The translations under genes were made by a program, and so were the position numbers. The notes beneath the pieces were generated by a model, which was not told where the DNA came from, did no database searches, and was given only the letters and a program-made list of their open reading frames with translations. Below are positions 26,389-35,668 of a stretch of DNA of 64,000 nucleotides, one piece after another. Position 1 is the stretch's first letter. Each line of letters begins with the position of its first letter. This DNA is from a virus: IMG/VR virus record IMGVR_UViG_3300043409_003130, positions 18,526-82,525 of that record; one strand, written 5' to 3'.

Positions 26389-28455
26389 ATGGCTAATTCT
26401 AAGGAAATCGTAATTAAGATAGAAGGAGTAACTGACTTGGCTGCAAGTGGCGGAGCCCAAATAGTTGAATGTAATAGTACTGGAAAGTCAAATATGCTTG
26501 GACCATTAGCTAAAGGTCTTAACCAAAACTCAACATGGAACGCTACCGTTTTAAATGATAAAGGTACAGTTACAATTCCTAATATATCAATTTCTACATA
26601 CTATTTAATACAGTTAGTTGGTACTCTGCCTGCTATAGTTAAGTCAGATGACCTTAATAAATCAGGTGAAGTTGTATTAAAAAGAGACCCTAACACTGTT
26701 CTTGCGGAGCAGGAGGTGATTACCGATAAATTTGTTAAACCACCAGATGAGATAGAGGAGACCCCTGCTAGCACAGAGGACGGTGCCAGATTTGAATATG
26801 AAATTAATAATGATGTAAAAAAATCCAGAGTATCCGTTTCATTATACGGAATACTTCAACATAATGGAGTAATAGTAGACGATAAATTAATAGGAACTAG
26901 CGAAATCAAAAAATATAAAAAAGGTGACACTGGTGCAGATAGTATAGAGGTTATTGCCTCTGAGTTAAAAAGGCAAATAATTTATGATTCTCAAAATTTT
27001 ATTCAATATAAGTATGATACTTATATTGAAACTGATAAAGTCAAAGAACGAAATGCTAAAAAGAGTGTACCGTCTAAAGTAACAAAAGCCGAAGCTGAAG
27101 CTATTACTAAGGACTTATGGAAAAAAATTGAAGCAAAGCGCGCACAAGACATAACGCCAACTAATGTAATTAATACAGAGAATAAAGCCAACAGCCAATC
27201 CAATACCAAAAAAGGAGCGCTTAATTTGATGAAAATAGAGGGCGGCCATAATCTATTAGACGCGGACCCAGCTGCATTTTATGAAAAAATAGATAAGACT
27301 GGTAAAGAGCCTAAGGTCGAACAAATTCCTTCAAATAATCAGTCAACTAATATATCCAAGATAATTACTGATAATTCAGTTAAACAAGATAAAGATGGAA
27401 ATATAATTACCTATTCAAATTCAAAAACTCAAAATATATCTAACAATAGCTCAAATGAAATAACTAATTCTATAGTCAAAACAGGTAGCCCTTCATCTGA
27501 TGACAAATATAAAGATGCAGCAAAGGCAAATATTAATACCTATCAAGAATCTCAAAAGGTTCTGAAAGATGCACTTGGAGATCCTACGATAGATAAAGCG
27601 GGTAAAGCTGCAATAAAAAAAGAACTTGCTGCGGTAACTGCCACTCTTAAACAAGAAATAGCTAATTACAATAAAGAGTATCCTGATGATAAAACATACC
27701 AATCCGCTGGGGCTAAAGCAAATGTTACTAAAACAAATAAAAAAATATCAGCTGAGGCAAAAACTGAAAAAAAGGCTGAAACTAAATCCGCTGATGCCAA
27801 AACCGGACAAAAACTTGCTGAACCGGCTAAAACTGCTTTAGATAGCAAACAAAAAACTGAATCTGGTAAATCAGCCGACAGTGTATTACAGCAGCTTAGT
27901 GGAATGGATGATAAAAAAGATCCAGAGGTTAAGTCTAACACAAGTAGTTCAGTTGAAGATATTCAAAAGATTATTAATCAAGAATTAGATTATGACCCTC
28001 GTACAGATGCTGAAATTACTGATACAGTTAAGTCTGACTCTGGTATTAGTGCTGCTTCTGAGAAGTCAACGTTAAAGAACCAACCCCAACCTAAAATCAA
28101 GGTAAAAAAAGAAAAACAGAGTACCAAATCCATATTGGAAGAGAAGCCTAAGGCTATTGAATCTAAAACGGTTAAGGAATTAACTGCACTTAACAATAAT
28201 ATACAAAATTTAAACAAAAACCCAGTCAATATTGATAACGGGAGCCAAATTACAAATACCAATACTAATAATAATAATACTAATCCAGTTGACCTTTATA
28301 AGAATCCTCGACCTGCGTCCAAACCTGGTAGCATGGCTAAAGAAACAAAAGAGAAACCTGAACCGGTTGATAATTCACAATCGGCTCTTAATTCTCAACT
28401 ATTACATGCAATATACGATTTACTAAGTACCGGAATAAAAGTAAAATACTCATAA
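26389..28455 (+). CDS. Large low-complexity virion-type protein, unknown
   Basis: A 688-residue protein. Residues 1-110 look like a beta domain, and about 140-240 another compact region (RFEYEINNDVKKSRVSVSLYG). From about 270 to 660 it is polar, rich in K, A, S, N and Q, and mostly disordered or helical, with an N/T run (TNTNTNNNNTN). It ends with a compact helix LLHAIYDLLSTGIKVKYS. A long helical-disordered protein next to baseplate genes might be a tape-measure or hub-linked protein, but I cannot support a specific assignment. It overlaps the next gene by 1 nt. Confidence 0.5.
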   Translation: MANSKEIVIKIEGVTDLAASGGAQIVECNSTGKSNMLGPLAKGLNQNSTWNATVLNDKGTVTIPNISISTYYLIQLVGTLPAIVKSDDLNKSGEVVLKRDPNTVLAEQEVITDKFVKPPDEIEETPASTEDGARFEYEINNDVKKSRVSVSLYGILQHNGVIVDDKLIGTSEIKKYKKGDTGADSIEVIASELKRQIIYDSQNFIQYKYDTYIETDKVKERNAKKSVPSKVTKAEAEAITKDLWKKIEAKRAQDITPTNVINTENKANSQSNTKKGALNLMKIEGGHNLLDADPAAFYEKIDKTGKEPKVEQIPSNNQSTNISKIITDNSVKQDKDGNIITYSNSKTQNISNNSSNEITNSIVKTGSPSSDDKYKDAAKANINTYQESQKVLKDALGDPTIDKAGKAAIKKELAAVTATLKQEIANYNKEYPDDKTYQSAGAKANVTKTNKKISAEAKTEKKAETKSADAKTGQKLAEPAKTALDSKQKTESGKSADSVLQQLSGMDDKKDPEVKSNTSSSVEDIQKIINQELDYDPRTDAEITDTVKSDSGISAASEKSTLKNQPQPKIKVKKEKQSTKSILEEKPKAIESKTVKELTALNNNIQNLNKNPVNIDNGSQITNTNTNNNNTNPVDLYKNPRPASKPGSMAKETKEKPEPVDNSQSALNSQLLHAIYDLLSTGIKVKYS

Positions 28456-28685
28456 TGAAATATCTAGACCAAATAAAGAAAATCGTATTAAATTACGATA
28501 AAATTCAGCAATCTTTAAATTTATTAGAAGAACAGGCTCATATACTAAATTTAAGTAAAAATGCAATTGAATTACAGTTAGCTGAAGTAAAAGAGTCAGA
28601 ACGACTCCTAATAGATAAAATAAAGTCTGAAACTGGAGAAGTTCCTGACTTTTATAAAATTTTACAAGAATTACAAAAAGTATGA
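28455..28685 (+). CDS. Small coiled-coil protein
   Basis: A 76-residue, almost wholly helical protein with heptad spacing of L and I (LDQIKKIVLNYDKIQQSLNL, LEEQAHILNL). It overlaps its neighbours on both sides by 1-4 nt, so it is translated with the two large virion-type proteins, perhaps as an assembly chaperone. No family recognised. Confidence 0.55.
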   Translation: MKYLDQIKKIVLNYDKIQQSLNLLEEQAHILNLSKNAIELQLAEVKESERLLIDKIKSETGEVPDFYKILQELQKV

Positions 28686-31612
28686 TTTCAAATTTTATAA
28701 ATTTATCAAGTTATTGTGTACTTGAATTTAGAGCAACCCCAATTGGCGATGCAAATCCACCATTATTAACTTCACAATTTTATCTAGTTGATAATAAACA
28801 CTTAGGTATTAAACAAATTTATAATACTGATGGATATTCAGCAACAACTCGCAATACTAGAAATTTTAGTCTTATTGGACTAGGCGGATCTAAGTTAATA
28901 TATAATGATATTACATTAATCCCAATGTATTCAGATTTTGATCCATTAATAACAGAAACCACTGTTTCTAGTGAATTAAGTATTAATATGGTAATGGACA
29001 CAATGCGATTTCATTTTGCATCAGGTTTTAATTTTACTGACGTTGAACATATAATTGTTGGAGCCCGTCATAAACTTAATAATATTACTCAAATCCAATT
29101 AGCCAATATTATATTAAATGCAGTAACCACTGCCGCACTTTTTAGTTATAATACCCGACCTCTATTTTTAGCCAATACAATATATGATAAGTATATTGAT
29201 ATTAAAATTCCATCAATTCCATGGCTAGATGCAGACTTTAAACAGTTTGGAGCCAGTTCATTTGAACATGCAATAACTGGTGGTATTGGTTTCATTAAAA
29301 ATGCCCCAATTACAGTATTTTTAGCAGAAGCGACCCAATCTGATTACTTTGCACCAAATAATATAACATATGAGCAATATCAAATTACTCAATATTATGA
29401 AGGTTCAGTTTCGCAAATTAATAAATTTGATACACTAGGTTGCCAAATTGCCGAGGCAGAGGACGGCGACTATATTGAATTTTTTGCAACCTGGAATGGA
29501 GCATTTCCAGATTCATTAATTGCAACCCTAAATGAGAGTGGAGCTGATCAAGAATGGATAATATCACATCAACTGACTATATACGAACATATTGGTTCAG
29601 ATATTGTGCTATCTGGAAATTCTTTAATTTATCAAGAGTCTAATTTTGATACCCCATTAACCTATCGGCCTATATTAAAACAGGCTGGCTTTGCGGTAGC
29701 AATGTCAATTGACTATATAATGAGATTAATCAATAAAAAAAATGGGGACCAAGTAATAAAAAGTGCCTCAATGAGTATTATTAATCCAAACCGATATGGT
29801 AAAAAATTAGAAAAAATTGAATTATTAAACGGCCCGCAGTCAATGCGAATATACAATAAAATTGAGCAAAAAAACTTTGAGACCAATGCAATTTTTTCAG
29901 GATCAGTACCGTCAATAAGCACAAGTGCTCCAAGTACTACACTCTTAACTAATCAAATTACGTTATTAACCTCTCAAAGAGATACACTACAGGCCCTATA
30001 TACTAGTGCCCAAATTCCAATTACGTCGGTTATTAAACAGATAAGTATTCAATTAAGTAGCGGTAATGCACTATCCCCAATTGGTGAACAGCTTATTTAT
30101 GGACAAGGTCGAGCGGTGTTAGTAATTGATCCAGTTGATAATTTAATAAAATTAACACTTTATAAAAAAGAAACTCTAGGTACCTCAATACTAAGTTTAG
30201 CCCCAATAAATTTAGTGGCTGGATTTAATAGCGTAACATTTAAATTAACATTCGGTACCACTAACGATTTTATATTTTCAAATACTTCAATTGGTAACAT
30301 ATCTAGTTTGGCAAACGGCGAACTTTTATTTAGAATTCCAAAGGTTCAGGCTAAATTACTATTAGAGAATTCAGAGAATACGTTTATGGTAACCAAAGTT
30401 GACCCACTTGGAACCGAAACTCTTATGTATACTGGTACCTGGTTATCATCATCTGATTACCAAGCCGCAAATACCGCGGTTGATATTGCCAGAGAAAATG
30501 CCGTAACCGCTGCTGCCTTAGCCACTGCCCTTGCAACAATTAATACATTAAATCTTGAAAAGAGTTTATTAACGACTCAGAAAAATGCAGCAATTGCACA
30601 GAAAAATACAGCAATTGCAGAGAAAAATACAGCAGTTACGGCATTTGCAACGCATATGGCAATACCGCATAATACCGGAACTGGCGGCGGTCCGCCGCCA
30701 CCGACAACTACAACAACTACGGCGCCAGCAATAGTTGAAGCAATTTCAGGATTTGGTCCACAAACCGGAAACGTTGGATCAACGGTTGCCTTAAGTGGAA
30801 ATTTTAATTTTGGCAACCCTGGAACTATTAAGGTTGGAAGTACCCCAGCGGTAATTAGCCTGCTACGTCCAAATGATAATGCGATTAACTTCACTATTCC
30901 AGCTGGTGTAAATATTGGAACAGGTAATCTGTCAGGTACTCCAAATTTAATATATTATACTGGTTCAAATGGAAGTGTTAGCACAAGTGCAGGTCCATTT
31001 ACTGTAACTGAACCTGCTAATACAACTACAACGGTTCACTATCATGTATATGTAGGTAATAGAACTGGATCAGCTGGTGCATATACCTATGCTGACTGGC
31101 CAATGGACAGTCCGACTACAATGTTCTATTACAACATGTTTGAAATACAAACGGAAATAATGGTTAATGGAGTTGGACAAGGATTTAGCAATCCAAGTAC
31201 ACAAAAGGTATTTATGAGGTCTCCAGCTAGTACATATTCAGGGTTAACCCAGCTTCAAATAACTGGACCAAATCCAGCGGCTGCAGTATATGTAAACGGT
31301 CTATCATATGATAGTGGATGGGTTAGCGGAACCTTTACCATGCTTAAAACTGATAGATTTAAAATAATTAGAAGCTCTAGTACAAGTAACAATGCCACAA
31401 GCATATCAGATTCGGTTTGGTTAACTGATGATCAGATCTATCGTAGAAATTACACAAGCGGCCAATTTGGATATAGTGCTCCATATAACATTGGATTAGG
31501 AAACGGGCTTCCATATAGTGCACAAGTTTCAAATGGATATATCTATTTTACTGAGGAGCAGTTATCTGGTAAAACGATACATATTTGGTCTGGCGCAAAA
31601 AGCGCATATTAA
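28682..31612 (+). CDS. Large virion structural protein with IPT/TIG-like domain
   Basis: A 976-residue protein. Residues 1-570 are beta-rich with no recognised family. Residues about 592-658 form an Ala-rich coiled coil with the tandem heptads AIAQKNT, AIAEKNT. A poly-Thr linker (674-680) leads to an IPT/TIG-like immunoglobulin domain (about 683-776, with ISGFGPQTGNVGSTVALSGN), then a second Thr-rich linker and a C-terminal domain of about 190 residues rich in aromatic residues and glycine. The modular layout suggests a baseplate-attached fibre or wedge protein with an exposed tip. Confidence 0.6.
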   Translation: MISNFINLSSYCVLEFRATPIGDANPPLLTSQFYLVDNKHLGIKQIYNTDGYSATTRNTRNFSLIGLGGSKLIYNDITLIPMYSDFDPLITETTVSSELSINMVMDTMRFHFASGFNFTDVEHIIVGARHKLNNITQIQLANIILNAVTTAALFSYNTRPLFLANTIYDKYIDIKIPSIPWLDADFKQFGASSFEHAITGGIGFIKNAPITVFLAEATQSDYFAPNNITYEQYQITQYYEGSVSQINKFDTLGCQIAEAEDGDYIEFFATWNGAFPDSLIATLNESGADQEWIISHQLTIYEHIGSDIVLSGNSLIYQESNFDTPLTYRPILKQAGFAVAMSIDYIMRLINKKNGDQVIKSASMSIINPNRYGKKLEKIELLNGPQSMRIYNKIEQKNFETNAIFSGSVPSISTSAPSTTLLTNQITLLTSQRDTLQALYTSAQIPITSVIKQISIQLSSGNALSPIGEQLIYGQGRAVLVIDPVDNLIKLTLYKKETLGTSILSLAPINLVAGFNSVTFKLTFGTTNDFIFSNTSIGNISSLANGELLFRIPKVQAKLLLENSENTFMVTKVDPLGTETLMYTGTWLSSSDYQAANTAVDIARENAVTAAALATALATINTLNLEKSLLTTQKNAAIAQKNTAIAEKNTAVTAFATHMAIPHNTGTGGGPPPPTTTTTTAPAIVEAISGFGPQTGNVGSTVALSGNFNFGNPGTIKVGSTPAVISLLRPNDNAINFTIPAGVNIGTGNLSGTPNLIYYTGSNGSVSTSAGPFTVTEPANTTTTVHYHVYVGNRTGSAGAYTYADWPMDSPTTMFYYNMFEIQTEIMVNGVGQGFSNPSTQKVFMRSPASTYSGLTQLQITGPNPAAAVYVNGLSYDSGWVSGTFTMLKTDRFKIIRSSSTSNNATSISDSVWLTDDQIYRRNYTSGQFGYSAPYNIGLGNGLPYSAQVSNGYIYFTEEQLSGKTIHIWSGAKSAY

Positions 31613-31662
31613 AAAGCTAATTTATTATAAAAAGCCATAGATAAATAAAGTTAGAGAATATA

Positions 31663-31682
31663 TTAAATAAATAATAAAAAAG
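31663..31682 (+). promoter_or_regulatory. Late-promoter-like element
   Basis: TTAAATAAATAATAAAAAAG lies 12 nt before the ATG at 31695. A further ATAAATAAAG is at 31641. Both are variants of the recurring late element. Confidence 0.45.
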
Positions 31683-31694
31683 ATAACTAGTTCA

Positions 31695-33233
31695 ATGAAC
31701 AGTCTCATACAAGAATTAACAACAGAGTTAAAATCAAATACTCAAATCAAAGATAGTATTGTCGTAAAGGTAGTATTAGAGTCAATTAATAATTCAGTAC
31801 TATTAGGAGTCTCTTCTTCTGATGTATTGGAAAATGCACTTTCTACACTTGACCAGTTAGCCCAGGCTACAGTTAATGAAAACTTAAAAGAGGTGGTTGC
31901 TAAATTTAAAAAAATGGCAGTAAAACCTACACAAAGACTTCAAAATATGGCAAAAGAGGCTGGCATATCAATAAAGATTAAGGCCTTAAAAGAGTCAGCG
32001 ATGTATGGAGATCCAACTTTTAAATATACAATTTCTAAAATTGAAGAAAAGTTAGCCGGTATTCCAGAGTTTAGACTAATTGGAGTTATTTCTGAAGCAT
32101 TAACACCGTATTCATATGACAAGAATGTTGCCGATACTATTTCTGAATTAGCAAAATATGTAAATGAAAATCGTGCAAAATTAGAGGTAATCAATGCAAT
32201 ATTTGAAATGAGACAAACAAGTTCAATGATTTATAGCGAATCTATTGCAGAACTTGAAAATTCATTATTAGAAAATTCATATAGTTCAGATACGCTTAAG
32301 ATGAAAATGCGTGGAAAATCTACACTACCTATTGTAAATAGACTTATTAATACCTTAAGTATGGTTGAGTCTAAATTATCAGGTAAATTTAATATTGGAC
32401 TAGGAAATGGAGATGCAAAAGTTAATTCAATTATTGCTCCGTTCTGTAAAATATCAGAGTCAGAAGCAGTTGTTTTTGTAGATAATAAGTTTATTAAATT
32501 AACTGAAGAGGATAGCCCTAAGCAGGTAGAAATTTCAGACCTTGCTGAATTTCCAGAATTTGTTGAAGTTTGCGAAGCTTTTGCAGGTTTAAATTTCCAG
32601 GAGCAAGATAATTCAATTGTTACAAACGGTAGAAATTTACAAATTAAGTTCTCAATAAATGAAAATGGTAACTTAACCCTATTTGTTAATAATAATATAG
32701 TTGAAGACTTAACTAAAATGAACTTGTCTGAATTATTTGTTATGGAACAGTTTGAAACTCGTTCTAAATTAACAAAGATATTTAATTCATTAGACACTAT
32801 TGTTAATTTGGAATTTGCTAAGAAAATCGTAAATGAAAGATTAGATAAAGACTCATTGGTATTTACACTTGGAGAAACTCTTTATATCTTTGAAAAGTTA
32901 GGTCAAACCAGACTTATCAAGAAAATGGATGGTTTACAATTTCATAATTACGTAATGGAAAATTTCAAATATGATGTTAGCGAACTATATTCAATTCAGT
33001 TAGAAGATAATGAATTTAAACTTCGTGAACTTGAAGAAGATAAAAAGATAATTGAGTCAGACTTATCTAAACTAGAATTATCAATTTCTAAATTAGAAGA
33101 AGCCTTAACCGACTCTACTTTATCTGAAGAGTATCAAACGCAATTATCTGATCTTAAAGTTTCAATTGAAAAGAACGTAAACTCTCTTAAGAATCACTAT
33201 ATTCAATTAGATCAATCGAAAAAAAAAGCATAA
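31695..33233 (+). CDS. Helical phage protein, unknown; ends at an A9 run
   Basis: A 512-residue protein. The N-terminal 150 residues and the C-terminal 70 (coiled coil about 445-505) are helical, with a mixed centre containing 'IAPFCKISESEAVVFVDNKFIKLTEEDSPKQVEI'. It terminates at TAA just 3 nt after a run of nine A (33219-33227). A -1 shift at this run would add 98 residues. Late-type promoter elements lie upstream and the gene is isolated from its neighbours by 80 nt or more. Family unknown; a virion or scaffold-like protein is possible from composition and late promoter. Confidence 0.65.
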   Translation: MNSLIQELTTELKSNTQIKDSIVVKVVLESINNSVLLGVSSSDVLENALSTLDQLAQATVNENLKEVVAKFKKMAVKPTQRLQNMAKEAGISIKIKALKESAMYGDPTFKYTISKIEEKLAGIPEFRLIGVISEALTPYSYDKNVADTISELAKYVNENRAKLEVINAIFEMRQTSSMIYSESIAELENSLLENSYSSDTLKMKMRGKSTLPIVNRLINTLSMVESKLSGKFNIGLGNGDAKVNSIIAPFCKISESEAVVFVDNKFIKLTEEDSPKQVEISDLAEFPEFVEVCEAFAGLNFQEQDNSIVTNGRNLQIKFSINENGNLTLFVNNNIVEDLTKMNLSELFVMEQFETRSKLTKIFNSLDTIVNLEFAKKIVNERLDKDSLVFTLGETLYIFEKLGQTRLIKKMDGLQFHNYVMENFKYDVSELYSIQLEDNEFKLRELEEDKKIIESDLSKLELSISKLEEALTDSTLSEEYQTQLSDLKVSIEKNVNSLKNHYIQLDQSKKKA

Positions 33234-33523
33234 ACGAGGCTGAGTCGATTACACTAGTTTCTCCAAAAACTTCAAAATATAGTGTTGGAAAACGGGTTGT
33301 ACTAAATGATAATACTTCAGGTACAATTATTGGAATAGATGCAGTTAGTGGAACTTATCTATTAATGACTTCAGATAACAGGTCAATTCGGGTTAAAACC
33401 TCAGATATTGAAAGTTTAGAAAAACCCAAGGATAATGACTATCAAATATCTGGAATTAATCCAGATAAAACTGATGAACTTTCAATTAAAGATACTCCAT
33501 TTGATTTAAACCAAGACAAGTAA
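33227..33523 (+). other. Orphan reading frame: probable -1 frameshift extension
   Basis: Directly after the A9 run the -1 frame is open for 98 codons: SINEAESITLVSPKTSKYSV, then a small beta domain GKRVVLNDNTSGTIIGIDAV resembling a KOW/SH3-type barrel, ending FDLNQDK at the TAA 33521-33523. It has no ATG until 33366 and no promoter, so it is unlikely to be independent. Either ribosomes slip at A-AAA-AAA (33221-33227), giving a 610-residue form, or one base is mis-called in the run. Confidence 0.6.
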
Positions 33524-33529
33524 TTATAG

Positions 33530-33535
33530 TATAAT
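33530..33535 (+). promoter_or_regulatory. TATAAT promoter box
   Basis: AGTATAATAG with TATAAT at 33530-33535 and a 20-nt leader to the ATG of the methyltransferase gene. Confidence 0.45.
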
Positions 33536-33555
33536 AGTCTAAACATTATAGAAAA

Positions 33556-34356
33556 ATGGCAGACGTATTATGCTCAATTGAGGAAGCTAGAGAAGCTGGA
33601 ACTCTTCAAGTCTTTGAAAAAAAGACTAAATATCACGAATATAAATTTCTGGTTAGGTCAGAAGAAGAGATCAAATTCAATGTTTCTCAAAATATCTCAA
33701 TGAAGCCGACTGGTGGAGAGTATTTTAAACCATTATTTTTACCTCACTATGCACAGGACGGTAATCCATTAAGCCTGGATGATCTTAATCAAGAAGATAC
33801 TTGGTTAGATGCTGGAGCCCATATTGGTATATTTGCAACCCGACTACTTACCCAATTTCCAAAAATTAAAAAAGTTTATTCATATGAGCCGTTTCATAAT
33901 AATGTAGAATTTGCTCAACAGAATATTGAAATGAATGGTGTACAAGATCGTTGCGAAATTATTGAAAAGGCTGTTGTACCTGGTGACGAAACCTCAGTAG
34001 ACTTTTTTCTTTCTCAAGATTCAGGTAAACACTCAGTTCATCCAGTAAAAGGTAGAAAAGTAATGACTGTGCCTGCTGAGAATATTAATGAAGTTCTTAA
34101 AAAGGTTAACTGTGTAAAGATGGATATTGAAGGTCTAGAATATGAGATGATTAAGTCAATTACTGACTGGAGTAAAATAAAATTATTTATTGTAGAATAT
34201 CATTTTCATTATAGTTGGCTACTTGAAAATCGCACTCAAAAGTTTAATGAAGTAATGTCAATTATGGAAAATAACTTTGATCGTATTTTTGTAAACCGAA
34301 ATGCTGGAACAAGTAAGCATTTCATAACTCACTTTGCTGGATTTAAAAATGTGTAA
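33556..34356 (+). CDS. FkbM-family SAM-dependent methyltransferase
   Basis: A 266-residue protein. The SAM-binding motif is WLDAGAHIGIFA near 90-101, followed by YSYEPFHNNVEFAQQNIEMN (motif II acidic E), and the family segment VNCVKMDIEGLEYEMIKS. FkbM enzymes O-methylate sugars in glycans and antibiotics. It lies one gene before a putative glycosyltransferase, suggesting a sugar-modifying pair acting on phage or host glycans. The next small gene begins directly at its stop. Confidence 0.85.
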   Translation: MADVLCSIEEAREAGTLQVFEKKTKYHEYKFLVRSEEEIKFNVSQNISMKPTGGEYFKPLFLPHYAQDGNPLSLDDLNQEDTWLDAGAHIGIFATRLLTQFPKIKKVYSYEPFHNNVEFAQQNIEMNGVQDRCEIIEKAVVPGDETSVDFFLSQDSGKHSVHPVKGRKVMTVPAENINEVLKKVNCVKMDIEGLEYEMIKSITDWSKIKLFIVEYHFHYSWLLENRTQKFNEVMSIMENNFDRIFVNRNAGTSKHFITHFAGFKNV

Positions 34357-34539
34357 ATGGAAGTATTAAAAGTAATTGAAGAGGCTAGAGAAATTGTAGA
34401 GTCAATTGGTGAAACTTGCCCAGTCTATGTTGGATTTGAAAAATCTGAATATATTGTTACTGGCAAGCAGATGCAAAAAATCGCCGAGGCTCTTTATTCA
34501 GCAGACTGTGAACTTTATAATATATTAAATAAAACTTAA
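34357..34539 (+). CDS. Small hypothetical protein
   Basis: A 60-residue protein (MEVLKVIEEAREIVESIGET and so on) starting directly after the methyltransferase stop. Two helices flank a short strand VYVGFEKSEYIVTGKQM. Its start, VIEEAREIVES, is similar to the SIEEAREAGT segment of the preceding protein, perhaps by chance. No family recognised. Confidence 0.5.
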   Translation: MEVLKVIEEAREIVESIGETCPVYVGFEKSEYIVTGKQMQKIAEALYSADCELYNILNKT

Positions 34540-34551
34540 TTATCTAAATAG

Positions 34552-34557
34552 TATAAC
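34552..34557 (+). promoter_or_regulatory. TATAAC promoter box close to the start codon
   Basis: AGTATAACTAG places TATAAC 5 nt before the ATG at 34563, close to the spacing of the three TATAAT-N6-ATG sites, suggesting a nearly leaderless mRNA. Confidence 0.4.
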
Positions 34558-34562
34558 TAGAT

Positions 34563-35627
34563 ATGCAAACTACTGAATCTAAATCTTTATATGCTTATTT
34601 TGGAGAATTAGGTTTATTTAGTGGAAATATTCCAGGCCATACCTTTTATCAATTAGGTTTACTTGACTCCATTTCTGAAAAATATGGAGTTAGCCGATTT
34701 GATTTTTTAAACTATATAGATGATGCTCCGCCAGTCGATATGGTTCCAATTTTTGGAGATGGTAAATTAGGTTCAATATTTCATACCTATAGCAAAAAAT
34801 TAATTGATCATTACCGAATAGGCTTTAATCGAGTTATTTCTAATATTGAGGATAAGCGGTATTCAAAATTATTTCTAAAAGCCAGATTTCGTAATTTATC
34901 AACTCTTGAAAAAAAATTAACGGATGCTTCAAAATTTGAAAAAATTATTGAAGTTGCAATTAACTCAGGTTATGACCCAAAAGATATTGTAGTATTAGAT
35001 ACTGACCTTTCACTTAGTGAATCTTTTATTGCCAGACTGGCTGAATTAGGAATCACTAGGGAAATTCCATCAATTACAATACCTGGCATAGGCAAATCAT
35101 TTTTGAAAAGTTGCATGGATCTACATCAAAAGTCAAGTGTTATTAAGCCAGCGAATCTTATATACTATGGAAATTTATCATTTGAAAATTATAAATCTGG
35201 CCACAGTAAAAATACAATTATTAATGATATTATTAATAATGTAGACCATATGACACTATTTAGCGGTGACTCTTTTAAAATGACTGTTGCTGCAAAGTCA
35301 ACTCCTGAACTTGAGCAATGGATTAATTCAACTAAGTTGGTTAAGTTATGCCCTAGAGAGAACCGTAAAGATATTTGGACTGCGCTGGAAAATTCACTGG
35401 TTTCGGTAAATGTAAGTAAAGATCTCTATTTAAAAGAAGGTTTTATTCCAGCCCGGGTATACGAATCAGTTATATTTGGAACCGTTCCAATTTCATATAA
35501 GGTTGGAAGCCAGCCTGCACTAACCTTCAATACAGTATCTGAATTTGAAGAAATTTGTAAATTTCTAAAAGACTGTTCCGGGGCTGACTATTTTAAAATA
35601 CTTAGCCAAATAGCAGATTCACTTTAA
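34563..35627 (+). CDS. Putative GT-B-type glycosyltransferase
   Basis: A 354-residue protein. The C-terminal third holds 'EGFIPARVYESVIFGTVPISYKVG', which resembles the nucleotide-sugar binding end of GT-B glycosyltransferases (R-x-x-E, then G-x-x-P-I). The N-terminal region has GELGLFSGNIPGHTFYQLGL, a Gly-rich entry to a Rossmann-like domain, and VVLDTDLSLSESFIARLAEL. It might modify DNA bases, as glucosyltransferases of T4 do, or a virion glycan; the sequence does not decide. Neighbour of the FkbM methyltransferase. Confidence 0.42.
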   Translation: MQTTESKSLYAYFGELGLFSGNIPGHTFYQLGLLDSISEKYGVSRFDFLNYIDDAPPVDMVPIFGDGKLGSIFHTYSKKLIDHYRIGFNRVISNIEDKRYSKLFLKARFRNLSTLEKKLTDASKFEKIIEVAINSGYDPKDIVVLDTDLSLSESFIARLAELGITREIPSITIPGIGKSFLKSCMDLHQKSSVIKPANLIYYGNLSFENYKSGHSKNTIINDIINNVDHMTLFSGDSFKMTVAAKSTPELEQWINSTKLVKLCPRENRKDIWTALENSLVSVNVSKDLYLKEGFIPARVYESVIFGTVPISYKVGSQPALTFNTVSEFEEICKFLKDCSGADYFKILSQIADSL

Positions 35628-35639
35628 TTAATATTTCAC

Positions 35640-35648
35640 TAATAAATA
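35640..35648 (+). promoter_or_regulatory. Late-promoter-like element
   Basis: TAATAAATA followed by ATAAAAAG lies 20 nt before the ATG at 35669; it matches the recurring late element apart from an inserted A. Confidence 0.45.
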
Positions 35649-35668
35649 ATAAAAAGTATTAATGATTA

